This document shows positions 1 through 12,239 of a stretch of 64,000 nt of DNA, piece after piece (within the stretch, counting starts at the first letter, position 1; every line of letters begins with the position of its first letter). The notes beneath the pieces were generated by a model. That model saw nothing but the letters and a program-made list of their open reading frames with translations, was not told the origin of the DNA and did no database searches. This DNA is from Rhizomys pruinosus. Taxonomy: Eukaryota; Chordata; Mammalia; Rodentia; Spalacidae. The translations under genes and the position numbers were made by a program. The stretch covers positions 1,566,740 through 1,630,739 of the forward strand of contig VZQC01006319.1 in assembly GCA_009823505.1 (NCBI GenBank), written 5' to 3'.

Positions 1-480
1 ATAAAACTGACTTGATCATGGTGGTCAATCTTTTTGATGCATCCTTGAATTCAGTTTGTAAGTATTTTATTGAGAACTTTTTTGCACTTATATTCATCAT
101 ATATATTGTCCTATAACTTTCTTTCTTGAATCTTAGTTTGGTTTTGGTATCAGACTAATAGTGGCTTTGTAAAAAGAATTTGGAAATGTTTATGGCATGA
201 TTTGAGGAGCATTGCTGTTAGTTCTTCTTTGAAGGTTTGGTAAAATTCTGTGATGAATTCATCTGACATTGGCTGTTTATATTTGAAAGATGTATGATTA
301 GTTCTTCTACCTCAGTGATTATTATGGGTCTATTCAAATTATTTAGCTTTATTCTTGATTTAGCTTTAGTAGGTTGTATCTAGAAATTCACCCATTTGTT
401 TTAGATTTTCCAGCTTGAGGGAATATAGATTTTAATTGAATTTTTTGGAATTTCATCTATTTTGATCATATTTAGATGTC
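1..480 (-). mobile_element. L1 fragment, ORF2 region, reverse
   Basis: Sequence such as TTTGGTATCAGACTAATAG and the following stretch resemble the antisense of L1 ORF2. It has no open frame, so it is a decayed piece. Confidence 0.7.
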
Positions 481-529
481 CCCCCAACTGCACCCCATTA
501 TACTCTCCTCCCAGTTTCATATATTCCAT

Positions 530-625
530 TAGATGATAGATAGATGATAGATAGATAAATAGATAGGATAGATAGATGATAGGTAGATAGATCAAGAGAT
601 AGAGAGGTAGGCAGATAGATATTAA
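530..625. repeat. GATA-type tetranucleotide repeat
   Basis: Imperfect GATA units with interruptions. Confidence 0.9.
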
Positions 626-1320
626 AGCCTAGAGTATCAAATTTATGTTTCCAAATGCCATTGGGTGTGGGTCCCTTCCACTGGATCCTGCTTAACCTAC
701 CGAGTGGCAATCTTAGGTGAGACTGACTCTCTCCTCTCACCAGCCATTGGTTGCCCATAGTTTCTCAGCTAGAGTTGGGGTTAGACAACTATTTTTTGTT
801 TAAAATTTTATTAGTTCCAGGGCTGGAGAGATGGCTTAGCGGTTAAGAGCTCAGACTGCTCTTGCACACATCTGTGTGGAGATTTTGTGTGGCTTCAGCC
901 TAGCTGGGCCTTGTGCATGTTGTCCCCATTACTGTGAGTTCATGTGAGCAACTGCCCAGCAGCCTGGAAAACTGTTTCGTAGGAACCTGTGGCTGGACAG
1001 GTCACAGACCACAGGGGAGACCCTAATACTATTAATCAGCAAATTGATATAGTATTGAACAGACCCCTAATGGCTTTCTGTACCCATGGAATAATGGGTC
1101 TCTCAGCTATCACCAGAGAAGTTTCCTTCTGCATCAAATGGCAATTAACACGGAGCCCAGCTGGCCAGGGTGCAGAGAACAAGAGGCTGCAGAACGTTTA
1201 TCCCTAAATAGGACTCCTCTACCGACTTCTGCTTCCTAATGCTCAGGGATCGCTGTGGAACAGGGGGCAGAAAGACTGTGAGAGGTAGACAAGGTGGATG
1301 ACCACAGAGAAGCAGAATAC
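626..1320. other. Mostly unassigned stretch with a B2 head
   Basis: A B2 SINE head is visible at about 822-875 (plus strand). The remainder is not recognised. Confidence 0.5.
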
Positions 1321-1329
1321 AGATGTGCT

Positions 1330-1740
1330 AAAATGCGTCCTTCTGATTCTTTGAATTCCTCGGTGTTTGCTGTCTTGTCTCCCTTTTAATCTCTAATTTC
1401 ACTAATTTGGATCCTCTATCTCCTTTGATTAATTTGGCTAACAGTTTTCAAAGAATTCACTTTCCATTTCATTGGTTCTTTATATTGGCTTTTAATTCAT
1501 TTGTTTCTATGCCACTGATTTCAGTCCTAGTGTTAATTCTCTTCCCATCTACTGTTTCTGGGTGTTGTTCTTGTGTTTCCGAGGCTTTCAAGTGCACCAT
1601 TATTGTATCTTGGAATAAATCAAGGAGGCCAAAGACTTAAACAATGAAAACTTTAAGACACTGGGAAAGTGATTGAAGAAGATACCAGAAGACAGATAAG
1701 CCTCCCATGTCATGGATCGGTAGGGTTAATATTGTGAGCA
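1330..1740. mobile_element. L1 fragments in both orientations
   Basis: 1330-1620 looks like antisense L1 ORF2. 1622-1740 looks like sense L1 ORF2, resembling 13040-13375. Confidence 0.55.
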
Positions 1741-1742
1741 TG

Positions 1743-1950
1743 AGGCCGGAGAGATGGCTCAACAGTTAAGAGCACTGGATGCTCTTGAAGAGGACCTGGG
1801 TTCTGCTCCCACTACCCACATGGAGTCTAACAACCAGTTTGAGGGGATTGAACACCCTCTTCTGACCTCTGTGGGCATTGCGTGACATGGGTGCACTTAC
1901 ATTCATGCACACAATACTCATAGACATAAGCTAAAAATAATAAATAAAGT
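1743..1950 (+). mobile_element. B2 SINE
   Basis: Starts at the GGAGAGATGGCTCA head and ends in an AATAAATAAA tail. Confidence 0.85.
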
Positions 1951-2112
1951 GTTTTTTTTTTTTTTTTTTTCTTTTTGAGACAGGGTCTCCCTGTAGCCCC
2001 AGCTGTCCTGGAACTCACTCTGTAGACCATGCTGGCCTTGAACTCACAAAGATCCACCTTCCTCTTAACTCCCAAGTGCTAGGATTAAAGGCGTTCGCCA
2101 CCACTCACGGCT
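1951..2112 (-). mobile_element. B1 SINE
   Basis: Reverse B1 inserted at the tail of the preceding B2. The flanking direct repeat is AAATAAAGT. Confidence 0.9.
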
Positions 2113-2149
2113 AAATAAAGTATTTTTAAAATAGTGTAAAAATGGTCAT

Positions 2150-2745
2150 TCAAAACAAAAACAACCCACAGATTCAACGATAACTTCAAGAAAATAGTGT
2201 TCTCAGACATGAAGGGCAGGGGCACATACAAACCCACAGGGATTCTGACCGCTTCGAAAGACCCAGCAAGCCAGACAAAAATCCTTCAGCTGATTCTCAT
2301 CCACCTGTGCCTTTTCTAAGCCTAAGGGAACAAACTGCGGAAGAGGGGCATGGGTCAGGTAGAATGTAAAGGCTCCGATTGGGTGAATGGTGTGATGAAA
2401 CTACAGCGATGTGTCTGGACACTCATTTGATCAACTTGATTGAACAAACGCAACCAATGTCACCCCACAACTGGATGGTGGGGCTGTGGGGTTTGGACAC
2501 ACAACAGCCTGTAATTGGTTTTGCACGAAGGATGCTTGTACTCATGGATTATCACTTATAGCTAAAAAAGGAAAAAAAAAAAAAAAAAAACAGAGAAAGA
2601 AAGATGCAAGACAGTTATGGCAGAATACATGATCTGGGGGCTGGGTGGGGGTGGGGGGGGAAGGGAAGGAAAAATGCCTGATATGCTGGAAAATGATTAT
2701 GAAATGCACAAAGCATCAATCATAAAAATATTAAATTAAAAAAAA
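2150..2745 (+). mobile_element. L1-type 3' end insertion
   Basis: Related over its length to 35147-35719. Has a G-rich tract (about 2636-2662) and ends with ATGCACAAAGCATCAAT and an A-rich tail. No coding capacity is seen. Confidence 0.6.
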
Positions 2746-3030
2746 AATCCTCAGCCTGGAAAGGGGAGGTGGTCTTGATTTCCAGCCTTGGCTGAGGAGC
2801 TATTGGCAATTTATGGTTGTGGGAAAGAAAGAGTCAGTTTTCTTTAAGACTATGTGCTTTGGTAGGTTGACAGCCACACACCCTGGAGTATAAGGCAGCA
2901 CAGATTGGGTGAGTAGAGAATGGAGAGGTCAGTGGTGGACACAAATGAAGTTTTGGGAGGAGAGGCTTATGATCAAAATACTTTGTTTGAAACTTAAAAC
3001 ACTAATAATTTTTTATTTTTTATATTATAA
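2746..3030. other. Unassigned short interval
   Basis: Nothing recognised between the L1-type tail and the next B1. Confidence 0.5.
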
Positions 3031-3405
3031 GTTTTTTTTTTTTTTTTTTTTTTTGGTCTTTTCGAGACAGGGTCTCCCTGTAGCCCCAGCTGTCCTGGAA
3101 CTCACATTGTAGACCAGGCTGGCCTTGAACTCACAAAGATCCGCCTGCCTCTGCCTCCCAAGTGCTAGGATTAAAGGCGTGCGCCACCACGCCCAGCTAT
3201 TAATTATGTGTATGAGTGTACTGTCTGCACGTAGGTTGGTGCACCCGTGTCATGCAATGCCGTGGAGGTCAGAAGAGGGCAGCGGATTCCCCTGGAACTG
3301 GAGTTAAAGATGGTTCTTAGCCACCATGTGGGTGCTGGGAATCGAACCTGGGTCCTCTGCAAGAGCAGGCAGAGCTCTTAACTGCTAAGCCATCTCTCCA
3401 GCCCC
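3031..3405 (-). mobile_element. B1 (3031-3199) and B2 (3203-3405) SINEs, both reverse
   Basis: A full reverse B1 adjoins a reverse B2 of the form lacking the internal duplication, ending at the CTCCAGCCCC head. Confidence 0.85.
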
Positions 3406-3485
3406 GGAACTAATAAAATTTTAAACAAAAATAGTTGTCAAAGAACTAATAATATATAATATATAATATATACATTACATATATA

Positions 3486-3728
3486 GTCTTTTTGAAACAG
3501 GGTCTCCTTGTAGCTCCAGCTGGCCTGGAACTCACTCTGTAGACCAGGCTGGCCTTGAACTCACAGAGATCTGCCTGCCTCTGCCTCCCAAGTGCTAGGA
3601 TTAAAGGCATGCACCACCATGCCTGGCTTAAAGAAAGTTCTTAGCTGCCATGTGGGTGCTGGGAATCAAAACCAGGTCCTCTGCAAGAGCAGTCAATGCT
3701 TTTAACCCTGAGCCATTTCTCCAGCCCC
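3486..3728 (-). mobile_element. Chimeric B2-head/B1 SINE
   Basis: Read on the minus strand: about 95 nt of B2 head, then directly a complete B1. The same junction occurs at 9150-9414 and 11826-12109. Confidence 0.75.
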
Positions 3729-3739
3729 AGTGGCTATAA

Positions 3740-3971
3740 ATTTTTTAAATATCTTTTATTCGCTATTATTTTATGTGTCTGAATGTATTGCCTGCATGTG
3801 TGTAAGTGCACCTGTGTTGTGCAATTCCTGAAGAAATCAGAGGAAGGTGTTGGATATCCTGGAACTGAAGTGACAGGTGGTTGTTGGCCGATATATGGGT
3901 GCTGGGAATTGAACCCCAGTCCTCTGCGAGAGAAGCCTGTTCTTAACTGCTGTGCCATCTCTCCATCCCCC
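3740..3971 (-). mobile_element. B2/B3-type SINE, diverged
   Basis: Reverse element from TTTTATGTGTCTGAATGTAT to the CTCCATCCCC head. Confidence 0.75.
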
Positions 3972-3989
3972 AGAACTAATATGTTTTTT

Positions 3990-4790
3990 AATAAAAAAAT
4001 TAATTGACCTATTTTATTAGACTGTAATACAAACAGACAGGTTGTACGAGTCTACAACATAAACAAAACATTTTATGAGACAAGAATACAAATTCATGTG
4101 TTGACTCTGCTTCTATGATATCAGCACCCATCCAGTTCTGGTGGGACCAGAAAGCACTGTGCAAGCAGGCTTCTAGTCCCAGTGGCCTCAGAAGTCAGTC
4201 CAGGATCCCTTAAGAGACTGGAACTTTGGTTTCTAATGTCAGTGTTGGCGTGGGGCTTCAACTACAGTGGTTCCAGTGGAGCTGGGAGTTTAGACTGCTG
4301 TGATCCCGGAAGTCATTTCAGGCCTGAGGCTGTAACCACAGTCCTTAGGCAGTTCACAGACTTCAACGGGTCTGATGCTGGGTATCCTGCATCTCAGAAT
4401 CCAAGGGGTAAGCAAAGTTCTGAATCCATCTTGTTGCCTTGGTGCTTACTGTGCAGCCCCAACCTTAGTCCTGTTGGCACACAGGCAAAATAGGATCACC
4501 TCAGAGACTCCATTTGACCATCAGCAAGTATCTGCAGTCCCCACAGGTGAGCTTCATGCAGATATCCCTCTAGGAAGAGTCACAGAGAACAAAATATCCA
4601 AATAGACTAAGAAAAGGGATGGATAAGACTGAAAGACAGACCCGCTCCATCTGATGTGCGAAATGCAACAAAGAAACACTAAGACGGTAACAGAACCGTC
4701 ACGTCATCCCCGACAAACCAACTCCCCTATAAGAGAGAGTCCAAATGTACAGCAAGAGCTAAAGTATCTAAGGATTCAGTCTTACTTTTT
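3990..4790 (+). other. Unassigned, possibly L1 5' region
   Basis: No SINE is seen. It precedes L1 ORF1-like sequence on the same strand, so it may be the 5' part of that element. Short ORFs here look accidental. Confidence 0.35.
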
Positions 4791-4795
4791 TAAAT

Positions 4796-5002
4796 TGTAT
4801 TTATTTTTGTATGTGTATGAATGTACTGTCTGCATGTAGGTTTGTGCACCCGTGTTGTGCAATGCCGCGGAAGTCAGAAGAAGGCATCAGATTCCCCTGG
4901 TACTGGAGTTAAAGACAGTTCTCAGCCGCCATGTGGGTGCTGGGGATGGAACCTGGGTCCTCTGCAAGAGCAGTCAGCGCTGCTAGGCCATCTCTCCAGC
5001 CC
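4796..5002 (-). mobile_element. B2 SINE (short form) inserted in L1
   Basis: Reverse B2 flanked by AGTCTTACTTTTT on both sides, splitting L1-like sequence. Confidence 0.9.
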
Positions 5003-5777
5003 CTGGAGTCTTACTTTTTAAAAGTAGTAATGATCTTATAGAAGATTCAAAGAAACAGATGCACAAATTAAGGAAATCTATCCAAGACCTTGACAAGACC
5101 GTGTCTAAAGTGAATAAACAGAAAATAGGAGGCAACATTCCAAAACATGGAGGAAAAGTTCAGCAAGGAAACTGAAACACTGGAAAAAAGAACCAAAAAG
5201 AAATATTTGAAATGAAGGAGATGGTCAATTAAATGAAAACCACACTAGATGCTATCATAACAGACAAGACCATGGCAGAAGAATGAATTTCAAGGATGGT
5301 GAACAAAGTCAAGATAATAATAGAAACAGACATGTGTGCGTGTGTGCACATGTGTGTTGAGTGTGTGTGTCACACAATCAAGGAGCATAAATAATAGTTC
5401 CAGGAAGTTTGGATATAATTCCAATGTCAAACCTGAAAACTCATCCATAGAAGAAGGAGCAGAGATAAAAGAAATCAAATAAAATAGATTATTTAATGAA
5501 ATTATAACAGAAAACTTCTTACACTTAGAAAAAGAAACAGAATCCAAACACAAGAGACATATAGAACTCCACATAGACACAGAGAATAAACACTTTGACA
5601 CATCAGAGCCAGAATGTGAAAAACAGAAAGTAAAGATAATCCTGAAAGTAGCATGAGAAAGACATCAACTCACATACAAAGGCACAAATACCCCAGGCTT
5701 TTCCCCAGCAACAATAAAAGCCAGAAGAATGTGGAATGGAATATTATTTCAAGCTCTGAAGTAAATAACTGTGGACA

Positions 5778-6035
5778 GGGGCTGGAGAGATAGCCTAGCG
5801 GTTAAGAGCACCGACTGCTCTTGCAGAGGACCCAGGTTCGATCCCCAGCACCCACATGGCAGCTAAGAACCGTCTGTAACTCCAATTCCAGGAGAACTCC
5901 AGTTCCAGGGGAATCCGACACCCTCTTCTGACCTCCGCAGCATTGCACGACACTGGTGCACAAACCTACATGCAGACAGTACATTCATACACATACAAAA
6001 ATAAATTTTAAAAAATGTTTAAAAAAATAATAAAA
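5778..6035 (+). mobile_element. B2 SINE (long form)
   Basis: Carries the internal duplication (AACTCCAATTCCAGGAG then AACTCCAGTTCCAGGGG). Flanked by AAATAACTGTGGAC. Confidence 0.92.
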
Positions 6036-6119
6036 AAATAACTGTGGACCAAGAATGCTATATCCTGCATGTTATTCTTTCAAAACTGATGGAGAAACAA
6101 GGATGTTTCAAGACAAACA

Positions 6120-6196
6120 GGGTGCTGAGGATCGAACCTGGGTCCTCTGCAAGAGCAGTTGGCGCTCTTAACCACAAGGCCATCTCTCCAGCCCAA
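6120..6196 (-). mobile_element. B2 head fragment
   Basis: Reverse B2 head only (GGATCGAACCTGGGTCCTCT to CTCCAGCCC). Confidence 0.85.
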
Positions 6197-6561
6197 TAAA
6201 ACATTCTTAACTGAAATTTTCACAAGTAGGAAGAAGAAGGACAACCTCCTTCACATAAATCCATGAAAAGAATAGAAGACAAGCCAGAAACCTGAAGGAA
6301 ACAAAAAATCCACATCCAACACAGCAACTCAGCAAACCCTGAAGCTAATACAGGGAAAGGAAAATAAATAATTCAGCAAAACAGAACATCACTAAGCAAA
6401 TTAATAGGAAATAGCAAACCCCTTCTATAATAATGTTGAGTGTAAATAGCCTCAACTCAACTAAAAAGACACAGAGTAATGAACTGGAAAAAAACAAGAA
6501 CCATGTATATATATGTTGTATCCAAGAAACATGCTTGGCTAGCTAGCAAAGTTATCTAAAA

Positions 6562-6810
6562 ACTGAGTGCTGGGGCTGGAGAGATAGCCTAGTGGTTAAG
6601 AGCACTGGCTGCTCTTACAGAGGACTTGGGTTTGATCCCCAGCACCCACATGGCGGCTAAGAACCGTCTGTAACTCTAATTCCAGGAGAACTCCAGTTCC
6701 AGGGGAATCCGAGACCCTCTTCAGACCTCCGTGGCATTGCACGACATGGGTGCACAGACCTAAATGCAGACAATACATTCATACACATACAAAAATAAAT
6801 AAAATTAAAA
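6562..6810 (+). mobile_element. B2 SINE (long form)
   Basis: Flanked by ACTGAGTGCT direct repeats. Confidence 0.92.
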
Positions 6811-7106
6811 AATTTTTAAATACTGAGTGCTAAAGAATGGAAAACAAACTAGCAAGCAAATGGAAATAAGCAGGCCTAGCTATCTTTCTTTATATTCAAG
6901 AAAGTAAACTTCAAAGCAAAATTAATTAGAAAGGATAAAAAAGGATATTACATTAATAAAGGGAACAATCCATCAAGAAACTATAATAGTTAAAAACATT
7001 TATGCCTCAAATATTGGAGCCCCTAATTTCATAAAACAAACACTAAAAAATATAAAGTACCACAAAAGTTCTGACAAAATAAGTGGAGGACTTCAATACC
7101 CCATTC

Positions 7107-7261
7107 TTTTTTTTGGGGGTCTTTTTGAGACAGGGTCTCCCTGTAGCCCCAGCTGTCCTGGAACTCACTCTGTAGACCAGGCTGGCCTTGAACTCACAAA
7201 GATTCGCCTGCCTCTGCCTCCCAAGTGCTAGGATTAAAGGCGTGTGCCACCACACCCAGCT
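7107..7261 (-). mobile_element. B1 SINE
   Basis: Flanked by TCAATACCCCATTCTT direct repeats. Confidence 0.92.
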
Positions 7262-7329
7262 CAATACCCCATTCTTATATTTAGAATGGATCTTCCAAAC
7301 TAAAAAAAGTAAAGAAACTTCTGATACCC

Positions 7330-8030
7330 ACAGCTGGAAAGGCTGTAGATCTTAGGGAAATTCCCAAGGTTGTCACATCCCTAGGCTAAGTAACCACTTA
7401 CTAACTGCAAAATAGGTATCCTTATATTTACAGACAAACATCCAAGACACCACTCCATAAAGAAACTTCTATTTTTACCATGTGACTGAGTCCCACAACT
7501 GGACTGCCCCACACAGACACTGTCGGTGAATTGCCCAAGCCTAAGCAACACATCTAGGATGCAACCTCTACACCTAAGGCCCAGGCAACATAGAACAAGG
7601 GACCAAGAGGACACAAAGTAACCTCTTAACTCTCATTAAAGAACCTCCCTCATGCAACAGGGGGCCAGGAACTCTAAAGGTCATGAATGGCCAAACCCTG
7701 GAGATTAGGAGTCTACAAAGTGTGGGTCCATGGACAGGACACCTGTGTTCAGCTTCACTGACCCAGGACTCAGAGAACAATGCAAAAGAGGAGGCTGAAA
7801 GATTGTAAGAGCCAGGGAGGTGGTGCAAGGACATACAGAAATAGAATCCTACAAGCTCCTGGGACCCTGCTCATATGAACCTACAGCAATGGTGTCAGCA
7901 TGCATGCAAACTCAACCAGACAGAAATGCAGCATGAAAATGCTGGAATGGGTAGCAGAGCCCAACCTTAGCTGAAGAGATATTGGCTTCTGATTATTGCT
8001 AGGGGAGGAAGAACTGGCTTTCTTCTTTTT
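7330..8030. other. Unassigned interval
   Basis: No gene or family recognised. Short minus-strand ORFs lack recognisable domains. Confidence 0.5.
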
Positions 8031-8034
8031 TTTA

Positions 8035-8880
8035 GCTTTAATATTAATATTTTCTATGTTCTTTTTTATCTTTATATTTTTTATATATTTTTAATTAATT
8101 AATTAATTTTTATCAAATCTAGACCCGTGTCCCCCCATCCCCCCACCCCACCAGAGCTCATGCATTCTGCCAAACATGCTTTTCATCTCTTTCTCAGTCT
8201 TTCTCAATATTCTCCATGTGGAAGTTGACTGTTTTGAGCAGAAGTTCACTGTTTCAGTCAGTTCTTCGATGCAGTCCTTTCGGTTGTTGTTGTTGTTGTT
8301 GTTGTTTCCAATATGCATCACTCCCAACTGCTTTGGACAAAAGCTCAAGGGGCCGTGCACAAGAAATACTTACAACTAGGTATTGGCACTAGCATCCACA
8401 GATGAGGGATACCATTAGTCGTTTGTTTTTCTGGGACTGTGTTACTTCACTCAGCATGATGTCCTCTAGCTCCAGCCATTTTCCTGCAAAGCTCGTGATG
8501 TCATCTTTCTTTACTGCTGCATAGAACTCCATTGTGTAGATGTACCACATTTTCTCTATCCACTCATCAGTTGAGGGGCATTTGGGTTGGTTCCAGCTCC
8601 TTGCTATTGTGAAGAGAGGTGAAATAAATATGGCCGTGCATGTATCTCTGCGGTGGGGTGAGTCTTGAGGGTACATGCCTAGGAGTGGTATGTCTGGGTC
8701 AGGTGGCAAGTTCGTTCCAAGTCTTCCAAGGGTTCTCCAAGTGTGGATCACCATAGTGGCTGCAGAGTTTACATTCCCACCAGCAGTGGATGAGTGTTCC
8801 TCTTTCCCCACAACCTCTCCAGTACTTGGTATCATTTGTTTTCTTGATCCTAGCCAAGAACTGACCTTCTTTAAGCGAGG
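8035..8880 (-). mobile_element. L1 3' end, reverse
   Basis: Reverse of a rodent L1 3' region (for example TTCACTCAGCATGATGTCCT). Related to 30074-30530. Contains a GTT run at 8284-8307. Confidence 0.75.
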
Positions 8881-9100
8881 GACTCTAGATAGGTTAACTA
8901 GAGCTCAATGGATGAACTTGCACCGAGGAATGGCTGGGGAGAGTAATTTGGCACAATAGGCCCTAACACAAATGGATGTATGAACTCCGGAGGAGGGGGA
9001 GCTGTGGGAGGGGCCAATGGAGAAGGGGGTATAAAGGCAATTAAGACTGATTGAGATATTATGTATGAAATACACAAAAATTCAATAAAAGGGGAAAAAA
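8881..9100 (+). mobile_element. L1-type 3' tail
   Basis: Same terminal module as 21573-21750 (GGGGTATAAAGG...ATTCAATAAAA). Confidence 0.55.
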
Positions 9101-9149
9101 GTAGAAATTACCAAGATAAAACTTAGAGATTAAACAGTACATTTGTTTT

Positions 9150-9414
9150 CTTTTGTTCTGGTTTTTTTTTGTCTTTTGAGACAGGGTCTCCCTGTAGCCC
9201 CAGCTGTCCTAGAACTCACTCTGTAGACCAGGCTGGCCTTGAACTCACAGAGATCCACCTGCCTCTGCCTCCCAAGTGCTAGGATTAAAGGCCTGCACCA
9301 CCACACCTGGCTTAAAGATGGTTCTTAGCCACCATGTGGGTGCTGGGAATAGAACCTGGGTCCTCTGGAAGAGCAGTCGGTGTTCTTAACCACTGAGCCA
9401 TCTCTCCAGCCTGT
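9150..9414 (-). mobile_element. Chimeric B2-head/B1 SINE
   Basis: One unit flanked by AAACAGTACATTT on both sides, showing that the B2-head and B1 parts inserted together. Confidence 0.85.
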
Positions 9415-9800
9415 AAACAGTACATTTTTAAATGAACAGTAGGTTAGCCAATAAATTAGAAAAGAAGTTAAAAATTCCTAGAGACAAGTGATCAAGAGAA
9501 CGGAACACACCAGAATCCTTGAACTTTAGCCGAGGCAGTCCTAAGAGGAAAGTTCACTGTGATAAGCACACATTAAAAAAAAAATCTGAGCAAAGATCAA
9601 GACAGGACCTGGTGCTTACTGGACTTCATTTGGTGACCATGGGAAGGGAAAACCCCAGTGTGGAACACAAGGGCAGAACTGACGGTGGTTTGGGCTTGCC
9701 AAGGAGGAGACTTGAAACATGACATCTTTCAGCTTAATAAAGAAAAAAAATCATAAGCTGAAGATGCTAAAACCTATAATATATGTGGCATGCATGTGTG
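9415..9800. other. Unassigned interval
   Basis: A-rich sequence, possibly degraded L1. No gene is seen. Confidence 0.4.
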
Positions 9801-10075
9801 CATATTTTAGAGTGATGCATATTGGAAGGAATAACAACAACAACAGCAACAACAGAAAGACTGTGTCAAAGAACTAACTGAAACGGTGAACTTCTGCTCA
9901 AAACAGTAAACTTCTGCATTGAGAATTTTGAGAAAGACTGAGAAAAAGATGAAAACCATATTTGGCAGAATGCATGGGCTCTGGTGGGGTGGGGGGGCAG
10001 GGGGGCATGGGTCTAGATTTGATTTGTAATTTTGTATGAAATTCACAGAGCTTCAATAAAAAAATGGCTTTTAAA
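9800..10075 (+). mobile_element. L1-type 3' end
   Basis: Complement of the 8103-8320 sequence type. Ends with a G-run, GGGTCTAGATTTG and ATTCACAGAGCTTCAATAAA. Confidence 0.65.
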
Positions 10076-10410
10076 AAAATCTGAGTAATATAAAATAAAC
10101 AACCTAATAATGAACCTTGAAGTTTTTTGAAAACTAGTAAGTAGCTGATCCTAAACCAGCAGATGGCAAGAAATAATGAAGATTAGTGAAGAAATAAGTG
10201 AAATCAAGACTAAAAGAACAATATGCAAAATCAACCGGAGTCAGTTCTTTCAAAAGGTTAATAAGATTGACAAACTCTTAACTAAGATGACAGAAAGAGG
10301 AAGATGACACATTAACATAATTAGAATTCAAAAGTGTGTCATTACAACAGACTCCAATGACGTACAGAACATGATCAGAGAATAGTTGGAAAACCCAGGA
10401 GAAATAGAAT
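10076..10410 (+). mobile_element. Degraded L1 sequence
   Basis: A-rich sense sequence resembling L1 ORF2, without an open frame. Confidence 0.45.
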
Positions 10411-10413
10411 TTT

Positions 10414-10505
<92 letters not shown>

Positions 10506-10517
10506 TCCTTCTTTCTT
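10411..10517. repeat. TTTC microsatellite, about 26 units
   Basis: Nearly pure TTTC repeat forming the expanded T-rich end of the adjoining reverse B1. Confidence 0.97.
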
Positions 10518-10629
10518 TTTTTTGAGACAGGGACTCCCTGTAGCCCCAGCTGGCCCGGAACTCACAGAGATCCACCTGCCTCTGACTCCCAAATGCTGGG
10601 ATTAAAGGCGTGCACCACCATGACTAGCT
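10518..10629 (-). mobile_element. B1 SINE, internally shortened
   Basis: Reverse B1 missing part of its centre. Confidence 0.9.
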
Positions 10630-10740
10630 TAGAGTTTCTAAATGCAATCATCTATCAAAATTAAAGCCTGAAGCACCAACTATTTAAACAGAACCATTAC
10701 AAGCAGTGAGATTAAAGCTGTAGTCAAAAGTCTCCTTGCA

Positions 10741-10899
10741 GCAGAGAAAGATGCAGAAAACTTACAGCAGAATGCATGATCTGGGATGGGTAGGGGTGGG
10801 GTGGGGGGAAGGGAAGGGGATATATGCCTGAACTGAATTGGAAAATGATGTATGAAATACACAAAGCATCAATAAAAAAAAATATCCTATCAAAAAAAA
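10741..10899 (+). mobile_element. Short L1-type 3' end insertion with perfect target duplication
   Basis: Only 159 bp, containing the G-rich tract and ending ATCAATAAAAAAAA. Flanked by the 14-bp repeat AAAGTCTCCTTGCA (10727-10740, 10900-10913). Confidence 0.85.
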
Positions 10900-11021
10900 A
10901 AAGTCTCCTTGCAAAGAAAACCCCAGCACAAGATGAATTCTTTATTGATGAATTCTATCAGAATTTCAAGGAGGAGCTCATGCAAAGTCTTCTTAAACTT
11001 CTTAACTTGTTCTACTGGGAC

Positions 11022-11225
11022 TGGAGAGATGGCTCAGAGGTTAAGAGTACTAGTTACTCTTGCAGAAGACCTAGGTTCAGTTCCTAGCACTCAAATGGCA
11101 GCTAACAACCATCTATAACTCCAGTTACAGGGAATCTGATGTCCTCTTCCGGCTTCTGTGGGTATTTCATGATACAGGTGCACATACAGGCAAAACACTC
11201 ATACACATAAAATTAAAATAAAGAA
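11022..11225 (+). mobile_element. B3/B2-type SINE, diverged
   Basis: ACTGGAGAGATGGCTCAGAG head, diverged body, A-rich tail. Confidence 0.8.
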
Positions 11226-11825
11226 ACATCTTTTTAAAGAAATCAAAGGAACACTGCCAAATTCATTCTACAAACCTAGTATTACTCTGACCAACAAGAA
11301 AAAGAAAACCACAGACCAATTTCTTTGATGAACATAGATGCCAAAATTCTTAGCAAAACACGACCAAATTCAGGAAAACAATGAGAAGATCACACATTAT
11401 GATCAAGTGGGCTTTATGGCAGGAAGGCAAAGTTGGTTAAACACATGTAAGTCAATAAACGCAGTGCACCATATAAACACACTAAAAGACAGAAACCACA
11501 CAATCATCCTGAGTGATGCAAAAAAAGACATTTGAAAAAATTTAACATGGCTGCATTATAAAAGTCCTGGGGATCTCAGGAATAGATGGAGCATACCTCA
11601 AAATAATAAAGGTTATATACAACACACCCACAGCCAACACTATGTTAAATGGAAACAAACCGAGAACATTTCTTCTAAAATCAGGAGGACAAGGATGTCC
11701 ACTCTCCCCTCTATTATTTAATAAAGTGATCAATTGCTATATCAGTTAGAAAGACATAAGAGGCAGAAGTAGGAAAGGATTCCAAAGTCAAATTACCAGT
11801 GTTTGCAGATGACACGATTCTATTC

Positions 11826-12109
11826 TTTTTTCTTTTTCTTTTTTTCTTTTTCTTTTTTTTTTTTTTTTAGTATTTTTGAGACAGGGTCTCCCTGTAGCCC
11901 AGCTGGCCTGGAATTCGCCCTGTAGACCAGACTGGACTTGAACTTACAGAGATCCACCTGCCTCTGCCTCTCGAGTGCTAGGATTAAAGGTATGTGCCAC
12001 CACACCCAGCTTAAAGACAGTTCTTAGCTGCCATGTGGGTGCTTGGGAATCGAACCGGGTCCTCTGCAAGAACAGTTGACACTCCCAACTGCTGAGCCAT
12101 CTCTCCAAC
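11826..12109 (-). mobile_element. Chimeric B2-head/B1 SINE in L1
   Basis: Flanked by CACGATTCT on both sides. Third copy of the shared junction type. Confidence 0.85.
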
Positions 12110-12118
12110 CACGATTCT

Positions 12119-12239
12119 GTTTTTTTTTGTTTTTTTTGGTCTTTTTGAGACAGGGTTTCCCTGTAGCCCCAGCTATCCTGGAACTCACTCTGTAGACCAG
12201 GCTGGCCTTGAACTCACAAAGATCTGCCTGCCTCTGCTC
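12119..12239 (-). mobile_element. B1 SINE, truncated, same target site
   Basis: Reverse B1 lacking its end. It is bounded by a second and a third copy of CACGATTCT. Confidence 0.88.

Larger units (their letters stand above)
5003..7330 (+). mobile_element. Decayed L1 (ORF1 and start of ORF2), broken by SINEs
   Basis: A-rich sense L1 sequence without an intact frame. It is interrupted by B2 copies (5778-6035, 6562-6810), a B2 scrap (6120-6196) and a B1 (7107-7261). Confidence 0.65.

Noticed and set aside
10278..10664. Lys/Glu-repeat and Phe/Leu-repeat ORFs
   Set aside because: Generated by the TTTC microsatellite next to a B1.
11338..11535. Reverse-transcriptase-like ORF as an active gene
   Set aside because: It is a short remnant of a decayed L1 ORF2 with frame breaks and SINE insertions.
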